Below, in pieces: positions 39,786 through 51,266 of a stretch of 64,000 nucleotides of DNA (its first letter is position 1; every line of letters begins with the position of its first letter). Origin of the DNA: Grammothele lineata (taxonomy: Eukaryota; Basidiomycota; Agaricomycetes; Polyporales; Polyporaceae); the NCBI GenBank assembly GCA_002150815.3, contig NDFF03000381.1, forward strand, positions 744,001 to 808,000. Direction: 5' to 3'. The notes below the pieces were generated by a model, which was not told where the DNA came from, did no database searches, and saw only the letters and a list, made by a program, of their open reading frames with translations. Position numbers and translations under genes: made by a program.

Positions 39786-40126
39786 GATTGGCGTCACCGT
39801 GCAAAAGAAAGCTCCGGTTGTACTTTATCCGCGATACCTATGGTCTTCGACGTGGCCTCTAAGAGAGCCATGACGTCTTCCTCCTGCCCTGTCCCGAGAG
39901 CCTTCTGTCTCCATCGAACAGGGCGGTAGTATGTACTAACAGGTATATCGTTTATTACCGCCCACAGAGATGCTACAAATAAAACGGCACAATGGCAAGA
40001 TCATATCAAACGAGAGCATGGGCGAGCCCGAGCCGCGAAGTCCAGGGGTAGAGTAAACTACTAATGTCGGTAACATATAGAGACAAGTCTCGTCGGCCAT
40101 CAAGACAGGCACCAGCGTGTAGACTT
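39786..40126. other. Convergent intergenic region (methyltransferase / lactonase-like)
   Basis: A 341-bp spacer between convergent genes, moderately AT-rich. It should hold both 3' untranslated regions; no gene seen. Confidence 0.6.
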
Positions 40127-41719
40127 CTACTGGCGAACGTAAGTGGCCATACCCTGGATGTTTGCGCGAGCTGCAGAGGATACACGTAAGTGTGATATTC
40201 GAGGACTCGAAACGACACGAGCAGCTGCCACTCACAAACTGTAAGCCCGGCAGCACGGGCGGGGCCCATGATGTCGACGGAGGAGATGAGCTTGGCCTGG
40301 CCCTGGCCCTCGAGCGCGAGGATCTCGACGGTCGTAGTCGCCGCGCCAAGGACGTAGAGATAGCTACACATCCCAATTCAATCAGCTGTGACTCCATCTT
40401 CGACGTATGGGGCATACGCACCCCTTGTTACGGATCACCGCGGACTGCGTATCGATCGGCGTCGCGTTCGCAGTGAGGTTATGCACCCCAACGACCTTCG
40501 CGTTCAAGCCAGAATCGACCGAAATCTCACGGACGACGCTCGCGCCCGCGTCCGTCGCGTAGTAGCTCTTCGTCGCGGCCGAGTACGACGCCCAGCACGA
40601 CGCCATCTCGCCAGCTGGGGTCGTCTTGCCCCCGCTCCCGCTCCCGCTGAGGCTCACGACCTCGAAGCCGTTCCCCGGGTCCGTGACGAAGACGGCGTTC
40701 TGCCCGCGCACGGGGGTCATCCCGAACGCGACCTTGCCCCCGCCCGGGAGCGCGATTTGCGTCGACTGGGCGGAGAGGGAGCCGTCTGCGGCGACGTCCC
40801 AGGCGTAGATGTACCCAGGGGTGGCGGCGGAGCCTTTGTAGGAGACGAGGAGCTTCTTGTCGTCCTCGGAGAACATCACCTCGCTCAGCGTTGCCGGTGC
40901 CGTAGCGGGAGTGGTCTGGTTAAGGCCGAGGGGTCGGAGCGTGTTGGGGAGACGGGTGAGGCCGACGGTCTTGTCGACTGTGTAGCAGCTACAAGATGTT
41001 GGCTCAGATCTATCAAATCAAAGTGGTATGAGGAAAAGATACGCACTTCACGCCGTTGACAGCACCCCCGTTGAGGGCGCACAGGCGGCTACCATCACTG
41101 TTGAACGTGACAGACATGGGGAACTCGCCCTCGGACGAGATGGGATCGCCGATGGGGCGGATGTTGGTCGGCTTGCGTGGATCGATCGAGAACAGAGACA
41201 CCGTGCCGGAGCCCGCCTGTGCGTAGGGTTAGTATAAGTCGCCCACGCCAATACCTTTGAGGCAATACTCACGTTCACTGTCGCGAGGACGTTGTTCGCG
41301 GCCGATACTTGTATCGATCCCTGGGAAAAGAGACCATCGGAACCGTTGACTGCGCCGGTAGCGGAGATGCCGTGCAGTCCACGACCTCCCGCGGCGACGG
41401 CCCGATCAAGCCTCTACATGTCGCTGTTAGCGATGCGACAGATAACACAGGGAAAACAGTTCGTACAATGGTGCCGTCCGAGTTGATGCTCGCAGAAATG
41501 ATCATGTTCTCGTCGGGCTCGTTGGTGATGACTGTATGAACGTCAATACGAAACTTCCTGGACAGACAGAGGTTGACACGTACAGTAGATCGCTCCGTCA
41601 GGATGACGTGCGGAAGCCTTGGTCAGCATCTTGACCTCAGGCCGGTGGTCCATGGGAGTAGCAGTAACGAGTGCTGCGACGGAGAGAATGCATGATGCAA
41701 GGGTAGTAGAAAGCTTCAT
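40127..41719 (-). CDS. Secreted lactonase-like beta-propeller protein
   Basis: Starts at 41719 with a signal peptide (MKLSTTLASCILSVAALVTA). About seven exons join: FITNEPDENMIISASINSDG, RLDRAVAAGGRGLHGISATG, DGLFSQGSIQVSAANNVLAT, AGSGTVSLFSIDPRKPTNIR, GEFPMSVTFNSDGSRLCALN, LSEVMFSEDDKKLLVSYKGS and a C-terminal YLYVLGAATTTVEILAL, ending GMATYVRQ. The repeated strand pattern is that of seven-bladed propellers related to 3-carboxymuconate cyclase/6-phosphogluconolactonase, a family common in basidiomycete secretomes. Whether the propeller has lactonase activity cannot be told, and many family members lack known function. A MITE-like element lies 230 bp upstream. Confidence 0.75.
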
Positions 41720-44672
41720 GTTGTCGGATGAAGAATGTGAAGTAAGAGAGCCGACTGGAACTGCAGCGACCGCCGTCAGTCATGTCACTGACAGGTTTCA
41801 CTACAACGTACCTTGTTCCAAGAACCTTCGAAGACGCGGTCGAAAGAACAAGAAAGAGGAAGGAAACGAATGAGAACCGCGGAGACGGTTTCTCTCGGTC
41901 CACGAGCGCAACCTATATACCAACCAGAGCGCCGATCGACCTGAATACAGTCGACTCCCTTATAATCCATACACCTCGGGAATGACCCGAATCTATGGGT
42001 TACGTCGGGTTATGGGCTAGGAGAGTAGGCGCCTATTGCGCCCTGGGGCTGGGAAGTTTAAGCGCTCATGCCCCACGCGGGTGATGGCGACATCGGTTGC
42101 TACGATTTGGAGAATTATTTAGTACTCTGCCCTAAGTGCGACTAAAATCATCGGTAAAACGAGAATAAAGGTAAGATGAGCCCATCGGAGGTCATTCAGA
42201 CTCACAGTCTGTAACCAAATATCTTGGATAATCCATTGATTCATGGGTTTTGACCCTCCGGCAGGGTATGGATTATTGGGTACTACAGGTTTATGGGGTC
42301 TCCCCCGCGCACCAAATCGGGATGAGCCCAAATCCATGGGTTACCATGGGATATGGCTTATAATGTGCATGGATTATAAGGGAGTCGACTGTATCGCGTA
42401 AGTCATCAGCGCCAGCCTTGCCGTGCTACCTCCGGAGTTCGCGATGGCAGCGCAGCGGCGGGCGCTGAGCCATACCTCCTTTACCTCGGCAAGGCGACGA
42501 ATAACACAATCATAGGAGAGGTCCGTTCAACCGTTGGGCGCGCCTCGCCCCATCAGGCATGACACTGCATTGTTGCTGACGTAGAGGAGGGAGGCGAATT
42601 TGATTGAACCCCGAGGGCTTAACACATCCTGTGCGCGCCACCTCCGAAGCAGTGTCCAGGATTATAGCACGTCTCAGTACTGAGTGTGGGTTGGTGGCAA
42701 CAGAACGCGCTGCAGGCGTTACCGAGTGGGACTTTAGAGGTGCCCAATGCCTATAGTTGTCGTATGTCGTATGCAAAGTTTGAGAACAAAAGGGAAAACG
42801 AAGCGTCTGCACAGGATTGACGATCGCTGTGCTTGCAGGACTCGTCACTCTAGGTACATGGCCGCGATCAGCTCGCATATTCAAGAAATGTATCATCATA
42901 GGGGCAACAGCGTACCTACAAGGGGTGCTCCGGCACAGAGCGAGCGCCTTCAGCCAAAAGGAGTTACGGAAGATGGCTGTCTGGAAAATGAGGATCGCCG
43001 TCTCAGACTCGCCGTCCGGACACCGATCAATGCGTTCGGCTGCGCTTCATTGTTCATCCGGTGCAGATGCAAGTATGCTGCCAATGCGCAGGTCACTATT
43101 GAGACGTTTTCACCATGCGAATGTTTCGAAGAGAGAGCACAATAGGTACCGCTGTTAGGATGGTGGTGGTGGTACGATTGATCAAGTTCTTAGTTCACAT
43201 GTTGAGAGAGTTGGCAGCTCCTCGAATCAAGACCCAAGGTGCGGATATCGTGATTCTGGTGCCAGAGAAAACAGTGTCAAGAAAATAGCTATATGTTTCA
43301 GCTGAAAATATTGACTCGGATCGTACGCCGGAAAACATGGCCCGAGGAGCAGGGGAAGTCGCGCAAGGCTGGTCGTGGTGCGCCGCCAACGACTTGAAGC
43401 CACGCCGCACGTCGGTTGTTGCCGGTAGAGGTTTGCTTACGTTAGATGACGTAGCGTTACCCGGGCGCGGAGATCGAACCCAGAGCGTGCCAGTATACCG
43501 CGTCATTCCATGTCAGACGTTTTCTCTTACCTCGAGGCTTGTGTAAACCCTGAAGGCACACTGATCACTCAGATGTCCTCGGAGTGGCTGCATCTGAACG
43601 ATGTTTGAGCCGCCTAGACATACGGACTGCGCCGCCAAGGTGGACATCGGCTACGATAGAAGAATCGATACACTATCCGATACGCTCAGGAAGTTGTCAC
43701 TAACGAACTGCGAACAAGCTACAGCCTTCGTGGCCACTGATCGCAAGGAGATTGTCGGAACGAACGGGTAGAAGACCCATCGAGATGCGTTCGCTTACTA
43801 GGAAAGCCGTAATGCAGGGCCGCGCGTAAACTTGAAGACGTAGTCGAGCAGCGTCTCACATATGCGAACATTGCGAAGGTGGAATGATTGACATCGCTTG
43901 AATCCTTCGCATTCTAGCCACACTATGTAGACCGTCTTCGATCCATAACAGAGTGTATTGAGAGTGACAAGGCAAATGATTGCAGCTCCGTTTGCAACTA
44001 GGTATATACATAGTATCCACCGATCATGATCAGCTCCAAAGCCTTTTCTCTTGTCATCGAGTACCGCACGGCAGTGCCGACCACTAATCCAGTGACACCT
44101 TTTGTCCGAAGACACGCATGTACAGGCAGGTACTGGATGAGTATTCGGCTTCGACAGATCTCATGTCGGAGACTCGGAGGTATTCAGAAGGGCTGGGCCT
44201 ACACTGATGATCGATGGAGACGGAGAAAGGCTCCGCTTGCGCGACGGCGGTGCTAGTCAATTTTATTGCCGAAGGAGGACGCCAACTCGCCGGAAACGTG
44301 GCTGCAGGAAGTCGGAAGGCTCTGTGAATGAGCCTGTCCATGGAATTTTGGTGAGCATCGAGGATACGCTACTCTTGTTTCGTCGTGCTCTTTGGGGGAG
44401 AGAGGGGATTACAAGAGAGTACTACGCGGAATATACTTTTATCGTGAGAAGGCCGTGCGGACTACAGAAGACGGCTTTTGGGTACGTCATCGCCGCTTTT
44501 CGCCGGACGTTGTGCATGTGTGCATCAAGTCCGACAACTCCCGTCTGTACAGCCTGGGGATGGCGCAAGCGGCGCTCCGTCGCCTCCCAGGGACAGTGGA
44601 CGCAAGTGTGCTCCCGGGGCGCATCAAATGCAACCTCCGGACCACATGAGGAACAAGAGCCACAATCAGCGC
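41720..44672. other. Intergenic region of 2.9 kb containing a MITE
   Basis: The left part holds the promoter of the lactonase-like gene and the MITE at 41948-42391. The rest (42400-44670) has lower GC and short frames on both strands, including a minus-strand frame near 43798-44115 with one hydrophobic segment, which does not extend into a recognisable protein. It may contain a decayed gene. Confidence 0.5.
41948..42391. mobile_element. 444-bp TA-flanked MITE with perfect terminal inverted repeats
   Basis: The left end CAGTCGACTCCCTTATAATC at 41948 is repeated exactly in reverse complement at 42372-42391, and the match extends to 23 bp on each side plus the flanking TA. TA dinucleotides at 41946-41947 and 42392-42393 fit a TA target-site duplication. 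CAGT ends with TA duplication point to the Tc1/mariner superfamily. There is no transposase frame, so it is a non-autonomous element. Internal copies of GGGTTA/ATGGGTTA-type motifs are present. It lies about 230 bp upstream of a start codon. Confidence 0.9.
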
Positions 44673-45655
44673 TCAAGGTCTGTCATCGCGCTGAGAAGCA
44701 CGCTCGCGCTCGAGTCTACGAGTCTCCCACTCGAGCGTATCGTCGGAGTGGGAGCCGTACATGTGCGCTAGGTAAGCCGCAGAGGGGTCGTCGACAGACA
44801 TAGACGACCCGGTGCGAGCGTGACCAGAGTGAGGCGGAGAAGGAGACATAGGAGCAGCGGGAAGCTGCTGCGCGCTACTCTCTGCAGTGGGAGACGAAGT
44901 GTACACGGGAGAGGACGTCGGAGACCCAACCCGATCCGCACGAGGAGCAGGCATCACATCGCTAGGGCGTACGGTAGCATGAAAAGCCACAGAAGAAGCA
45001 TCGACGCTCGGGCCAGAAGTGCTCATAACTGCGAATTGCTCAACAAGCTCCGTCGCACTAGGCTGACGTCTCGGTGCGTGGGGGGCGGAGCTCTGACTGT
45101 CGTTCGAAAGGGCGGTTGACGTAGACGGGAAAAGAGGATGGACGGATGGCGCGGAGGCATGAAGAGGCGACGAGTGTGAGCGAGATATCAGAGCTGGCTG
45201 GGTGATAGTATTGACAATGTCGCCGGACGGTCCAAGTCCTGGGGTCGAGGGCGTGATATTCAAGCGTCGTGTAGTTCCGGCTCTTGAAGGATACTGTACA
45301 GAGCATGGCCTGTGAGAAGATGCGGACTGGCGTTGATAACGGAACACAACTAACCGAAGATGAACTTCGACTTGGCACAGGAAGGCTGGTTGAGCGTTGG
45401 GGAACTGAAGCACGTGACATAGGGGCAGGCTGCGAATGAGAGGGAGGGGGAGGATGAACCGGAGCAGCAGGTGGAGACGGGGGGGCAATCGGGGGCGGAG
45501 GGTAGCGCACTCCCCAGTTAACGAGGTTCTCCTGTATCTGTGGCATTTTCAGCACAAGAGGATACTACGTCTAAGTAAGGACGTACTCGGTTGCCTGTGC
45601 CCTCCGTCAGACGTTTCGGTACGGTCTGCTTAGGACCAGGTTTCTTTGGAGCCAT
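44673..45655 (-). CDS. Unrecognised Ser/Pro-rich protein
   Basis: Three exons can be joined: 45655-45599 approximately (MAPKKPGPKQTVPKRLTEG), a second beginning IQENLVNWGVRYPPPP, and a third starting YPSRAGTTRRLNITPSTP and ending at 44673. Splice phases agree (GTACGT donor, CACAG acceptor, GTTAGT donor, TACAG acceptor). The product of about 280 residues has a basic N-terminus, a proline-rich stretch and a long Ser/Thr/Pro-rich tail, with a charged C-terminal helix (DTLEWETRRLERERA). No family is recognised. It is probably a disordered, possibly nuclear, protein limited to related fungi. Confidence 0.55.
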
Positions 45656-46705
45656 GAACGCCTAGATGCGGCGAGAGGAGTTGTGTGGAAATGTGGTTGT
45701 TAGCCTAGAGATGCCGACAACTGCGCTCACCATTTATTCCAGAACCAAGGAAGGTCTCCGCGGAGCTCGTCGGGCATCCGTCTCGTCGAGAGGGCTCTGT
45801 ACGCTACATGCGCACACCACGAGTATGTACGACTGGCCTAAATTTTCGTCGCAACTTGGGCGGCGGGAGGTGTATGACAGTCGGCGGGCGGTCGTGGCAC
45901 AGATGACGATGGTGCTCGAGGCCACGGCATCGACCGAAGAAGCCTCTGTACTCGTGTTGGCGGCGATTCGCCGAACCTGTACTACTGGCGTTTATCCGCA
46001 CTTCATTTGCGAGCAGGTGCAGTGCAACCGGTATTATGTATGCCTTGTTCTGACCGCGATATTCTCCCAGCCCGCACATACAAAGGGATCTAAGCATTGC
46101 GATTCCAAAGATCAGAAAGCTAATCTCGCACACAGATGGCAGCGATAATGTGAGGAACCTGAATGCTTCTTGCGTACAAGGCCATCCGATAAACAACCCT
46201 CGGCCCACGCGTCCCTGGAAGTAGATTATCTCTTGGTCTAGAAGGACGTGATGCTAGAACGTTGTCTTCGACGCTGCGCGCCGGCCACAGATCGCGTGTC
46301 ATCGTGCAGCGGCCTCCGGCAACAACGACCTGGAGTTAAAGGCTAGGATCTGGGCAGACGTTGCGTTGATCACTTCTGCGTTGAACGCGACGCAAAATTT
46401 TCTGTATGGCATGAGGCTTCATGTCGGAGATGGGACATTAGGGGGAGAGAAGCGGCTGCGGGCGAGAAGTGAGAAAGGCGTTCAAGAACAAGAGCGCCTG
46501 ATTTGGGCATCGGCCCTGGGCTTTCCAACTCGAACACGTGATCGTCGCGTCAAACGCGTCGGCCGCGTGTCCCGCTCGCCTCTACCTTGGCCATTGCTAT
46601 TGGCCGCGACGACCAGGCCGCAGGCCTTCTTCACTCACACTATCCTGTACATGCTCGCATCTACAACTCGGCCACACACCCATTTCATCGCCTGATGGTC
46701 ATCGG
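45656..46705. other. Intergenic region upstream of the kinase
   Basis: About 1 kb between divergent genes. A minus-strand frame (45804-46208) encodes one hydrophobic patch but has no plausible start or splice partners. I call no gene here. Confidence 0.5.
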
Positions 46706-49577
46706 ATGTCTTTGTCATGGCGCAAACGCAAAACTCGCCTGAGCTCACTCATCAGCGCGGAGGACGGAGAAGACGGCGAAGGGATAGCATTAGATCAGCT
46801 AATGCATGGACAATCTGTCATAGGGAAGACAGGTAAGTATTCATTAACCTGGTATGTGCGACTCGAACCTCACCGCTTGAGCCGGTAGCGAAGACCATTG
46901 AGATAGACTCCCTACGATTCACGGACAAAGACCTTGACCTTGTTGGGACTTTGGAGTATGGCCAGTATGGCGTGGTAAGTCGATTTTCACAATATCTGTG
47001 CTCTTTACTGTCAATCATGCGTCAAGGCTGCTTCCGAGACAGTCTGTAAGCCCGGAGTATTGTTTGACAGGGCTATGTGTCGGAACGCATGGCGGATGGA
47101 CCATCGACTCATACGAACTTTTCTAGATCGACGTTGTCACTTGCAAGCTCGACGGACGTCTGTATGTCCGCAAGTCGACCGAAAAGAGGTTCGCACTGCG
47201 AATGCGAGATGTAAGCGATCGAAATGAAACAAATCGCAACGAATACGCCTCTGAATCTCGTTTGTTAGCAATGTGCTCCCCAAACCGAGCGTGATATTCT
47301 GCTGAAAGCAAGAAAGGCTGACTCTCACTGGGCTCCGCATCTTCTGTGTGCGTTCCAAAATCCAACGCATATTAACCTGGTAATGGAATACGTCGAGGGT
47401 GGAACGTTATGGGAGGTCCTAGAGTCCAGTCCCCATGACGGCAAGATCATCGAAACGGACCTCAAGTGGTGGGCACCTCAGATAGTGAGCGCAATCCATT
47501 GGTGTCATACTCAGGGCTTTGTTCATCGGTCCGCTGCCTCTCTCCTCTTCTAAAGTCCGCTTGAACTCACAAGCGTCACAGAGACATCAAACCACATAAC
47601 TTCGTCATCACAGCGTCTGCACACGTCCGCTTAATCGACTTTGGAACCGCTGCGCCCTTATTGCCGCCTTCTGCAGATGGCAGTCAGCTTGTGCCTCTCG
47701 AGCATTGCTTTGTCCCATGTGGCACCTGTGACTACATCTCTCCCGAAATCTTGCAAGCTCACGAGGAAGCTCTCGTTGCTCTCGAGATGGAAGATGATGA
47801 GCGATGGTCGAAGGAACACAAAGCAGTCGGTTATGGTCGGGAGACAGATTGGTGGAGCATGGGTGCGATGCTCTACGAGATGGTGTACGGCGTTGCACCG
47901 TTCTTCGCTCGCGAGATCCGACAAACGTACCTGCGGATTGTCGACCATGGAGTGAGTCGGTGCAATTATCCACACCGAGGAGCATTACTGACATAGTAAC
48001 CTGTAGTCAAACCTTAAATTCGACGCATCTACGCTGATCAGCGCGCAACTGCAGGATCTTCTGCGTCGGTATGAACATATTCTATACCATGAAGGCCGAT
48101 TCTCACAGATCTGCGCAGATTATTGACCAGCGCAGAGCTGCGGTTGGGGCGTGGTGGTGTGAAGGAGATAATGGACCATCCGTTCTTCTCTGCTGGGTCA
48201 TTCGAGGATATTCATCGCAGTGAGTATTCCTACGCTAGCATGGCGTCTCCTGGCTCATCTATTGATGCAGAGGAGAAGCCGGACGATTTGCATGTACCCC
48301 AGTTCGATTATGCCACCCCGGCTGTGCCGGCAGCAACGAGCGTGAATGGCACGGCAGAGGAATCTCAATCTCAGTCTCGCGCCTTTGCATTTTCCATGTT
48401 CTTCCAGTCGTCTCCAATGACTGCGCCTGACCAGTCTCAAGGAGTGTCTTCCGGCGTACAAGCGACGCCCTCTCATGGTTCAACTCGCTCTATACTGCGC
48501 GAGCAGCCCCCAGCGGCTTTCATCGGGTTCTCATGGGGGCCTCCTAAAGACGCATTCGACCAGACAAACACCTCCAGCCCTGCTCATGGCGGCAACCTCA
48601 GCACCCCTCTACCACTTCAGCGCCTCTTCGCGCCACCCACTCCATTCGGCACGCTGTCCAAGAACACCGTCCAAAGCACCCCCGTCGGGCCCCGGTACCC
48701 CTTTGCAACCCCAGTGCGGCCCAATGTGCTCACGCCCTTCCAGACATTGCCACGCACAGCAACCGTCCGGCGGACGGCCCAACGACGTGCGGTGTCGGAC
48801 CGGGAGGCTATGAAGCAGCTCGTCGACTGCGTCGGGATGAGCGCTCGTAAGAAGGTGCTCGAGAGCGGGCGTAAGCCTCGCGTGCTGGTCGCTCCTTCCA
48901 GTCGCTCTGGGACACTCAAAGAGCTGCGTTTCGACCGCTCTGTGGCGGTCGTGACCGATGCGGGCGGCGTATCGTTTCGTACCGACCAACCATCACAAGC
49001 GTCACAGTCCCATTCGGACAGCGTGCTAGGTGGCTCGCTCATATCCGCATCTCTCTCGCGCACGTCGGGTGGGGCAGGTCCCGGTGCGAGCGCGAGTGTA
49101 GGCGAGCAAACCGGAAGCGCCACAGGGCTGACACAGGAGATTATAATCGAGGACCTCAGCTCAGAACTTGGTTCGTCGGCGCCTTCAAGCCCAAGCCCGA
49201 CGCCGCGACCGGGGTCAGCGATGTCGATACTCTCGCGCCGCAGCCAGACACCAACGCTTACGATGACGGGCTCGTACCTTCTCGGCAGTGCGCAGAGTAG
49301 GCTTTCCAGCATCAGCAACTCCAGGAGGTCTGTTTCCCCGTCCCCAACGGAGGATCAAGTGACGAAGAAACCCCCCGCCGTTGCAGTACCCGTGAATGCA
49401 AAAACCGCCGATACGACCACATACACGTATGAAGAGAAGAGCTCGTCACGGCTGCTCGCAGACGGAGAGTTTTCGTCCGAGGCTCTGGACCAGATGGAGA
49501 GGCGACACCGGCGGCTGATGAGCGACATCGCTATTGTGGAGGGGCGGCTGGGCGAGGTGGCGGATCTCATGCGGTGA
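46706..49577 (+). CDS. Divergent AGC-type serine/threonine protein kinase
   Basis: Eight exons join to a protein of about 820 residues. The kinase domain begins near RFTDKDLDLVGTLEYGQYGV, with the beta-3 lysine in LYVRKSTEKRF, the alpha-C glutamate in TERDILLKARK, LVMEYVEGGTLWEVLE, the catalytic loop HRDIKPHNFVI, DFGTAA, an extended activation segment, and GTCDYISPEIL. WWSMGAMLYEMVYGVAPF and the ROCK/NDR-like DLLRRLLTSAELRLGRGG with MDHPFF complete it. Layout resembles NDR/DMPK-type AGC kinases. Oddities: the glycine loop is degenerate (GTLEYGQYG) and KPHN replaces KPEN/KPDN, although lysine, HRD, Asn and DFG are kept. The long C-terminal tail is Ser/Pro/Thr-rich and ends in a predicted coiled coil (RRHRRLMSDIAIVEGRLGEV). 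Confidence 0.8.
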
Positions 49578-51266
49578 TTTATGCCGCAACACTCGCCGAG
49601 AGCTCTGTTCTCGGGCGGCGTGGCTTATGTAGAACGCGGTGTGTCCTACTATCTGATGTATTATCTGACTTTTTGGATGTAGCAATTTAGACTAAAAACA
49701 CCGCCGTCGGAGAATATAAATGTGCGGCTTTTTCAGCTCCCTGCGCCCCTGAGACGGGAGTGCGAGTTCCGGAAATGCGAGACTCAAGGATCCTGGGTGG
49801 CTGGTGATGCAAGCCTTGACGGATGAGTATATGTGTGCGCATCGCCACATCGCCTCGCAGATGCCGCGTGTCAACGCCCTACAACGTGGCTTTGTGTACG
49901 CAATCTATGCGTCTACTTGCATTAACCAGCTTCGAAGTTCCGGCGTAGCTGCTGCGAAGATCAAAGTACAAAAGCGGCTTCAAGACCTTCTCTTACGCCC
50001 AGATCGCGGGCTACATATGGAATTGCGTCATACGCATCAGCGCTCAGCGGAGTTCAAGTGAGCGAAGACTCGGATCAACCAGGAAAACGCCGCCAGCCTG
50101 CCGTTCCTACAGGCTCCGAGCGAATATGACTACTTCTACATACTTGACCTTTTAGGTGGGCCCTTCAACCAGTTCCGCCACCGTCATCGCCCGTCTAAAC
50201 CCAGGCACCAGGATTTAAAGCGTAATCTTACCCGGTATGTCTTTCATGAAGTCATTGGTACACAACTGCATACTCTTTCAGTGACAGACAGGTTTGAACC
50301 CGTGTCGTTGTCAGGGTGCTGTGTTGAAAAGGCTTTGTGTTATCTTTCTTGTTCAAGGTCGCCGATAGTGAACTCCGACAGAGTTCCCTGTCATCCCGAC
50401 TCGTCCAGCGTCCGTGTCCTTGTGGTCAGCTTACATCGTCGAATCTTAAATTCCCGTCTGGGCTACGCCCCTGCCCAGACATCCTGTCAACTAGTAGCTT
50501 GCGACGCTCCAGACACCAGTAAACTCAGGTACGGCAGCCACATCTTGTTGTGATACTCGTCAAACGAGGCATCACCGCAAGGCTCGACACTTACGACATG
50601 ACACCGTTCATCTTGGTCCACCGCCTCCGCTGCTTCCTATCATTTGACGTCTCTGCGCTAGGCCTCCCAAGTGCTCAGTACTCACGTCTCACGCCTGTGA
50701 CTTGCTACGAGGGCTGTGAAACGCGTGGTGGTTCCCTGAAGTGATTCGTCGCAGCTCCCGGTCCATTGCATTCCAGCATCGTGCGCGCTAGTTTATCCTT
50801 CGAACAGCAACGTCGTACGTCGGCCACGTCTGAATATGTGAGTCTACTCAAAGCTCCTAGAAGACTTTGCGACTGAAGAACGAGGTAACTTTTCTGTCCT
50901 TGTAACCCCACTGTTGCGATAGCCTCGTACAAGATCTCACTTCTAGAATGCCCCCCGGCTCACGATGAAGGAGTTGTACAAAAACCGCACAGGATCCGAC
51001 TACTTTGTGGACCGCACCTGAGAGTCGCATCCCCAAGGATTGTCGCACAACATATGATTCTTCCTTGCTTGAGGTATGTCAAACCAGCATTCTGGCACCC
51101 TCGTTTGATCCACGAGTCGGCTGCGCTGACGTTGACCCAGACATCCTAGGCCGGTATCGTAAACACGTGAAGCTCCTGCTAGTATTTAATCCCGCGAGCT
51201 AAGCTCCCTAGACCTCATCACTCTTCTGCGCAGCATCTCGAGCACCTCCATCTACCCTCCTACACT
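49578..51266. other. Intergenic region of 1.7 kb
   Basis: No exon chain or recognisable protein could be made from the frames on either strand. GC is lower than in coding parts. The right end should be the upstream region of the next gene. Confidence 0.5.

Noticed and set aside
42510..42899. Minus-strand frame beside the MITE, considered as a transposase remnant
   Set aside because: No catalytic DDE-type pattern or homology could be seen, and it lies outside the TA-flanked element.
43440..43500. A minus-strand GGGTTCGATCTCC motif resembling the tRNA T-loop/B box
   Set aside because: The flanking bases do not form a proper T-stem, acceptor stem or anticodon arm, so it is not a tRNA gene. A SINE remnant is possible but unsupported.
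44207..44803. Plus-strand frame of 198 codons
   Set aside because: No recognisable composition; it partly overlaps the antisense of a better supported three-exon gene.
45804..46208. Minus-strand hydrophobic frame as a membrane protein gene
   Set aside because: Only one hydrophobic patch, no believable start or downstream exons, and the remainder is Arg-rich random-looking sequence.
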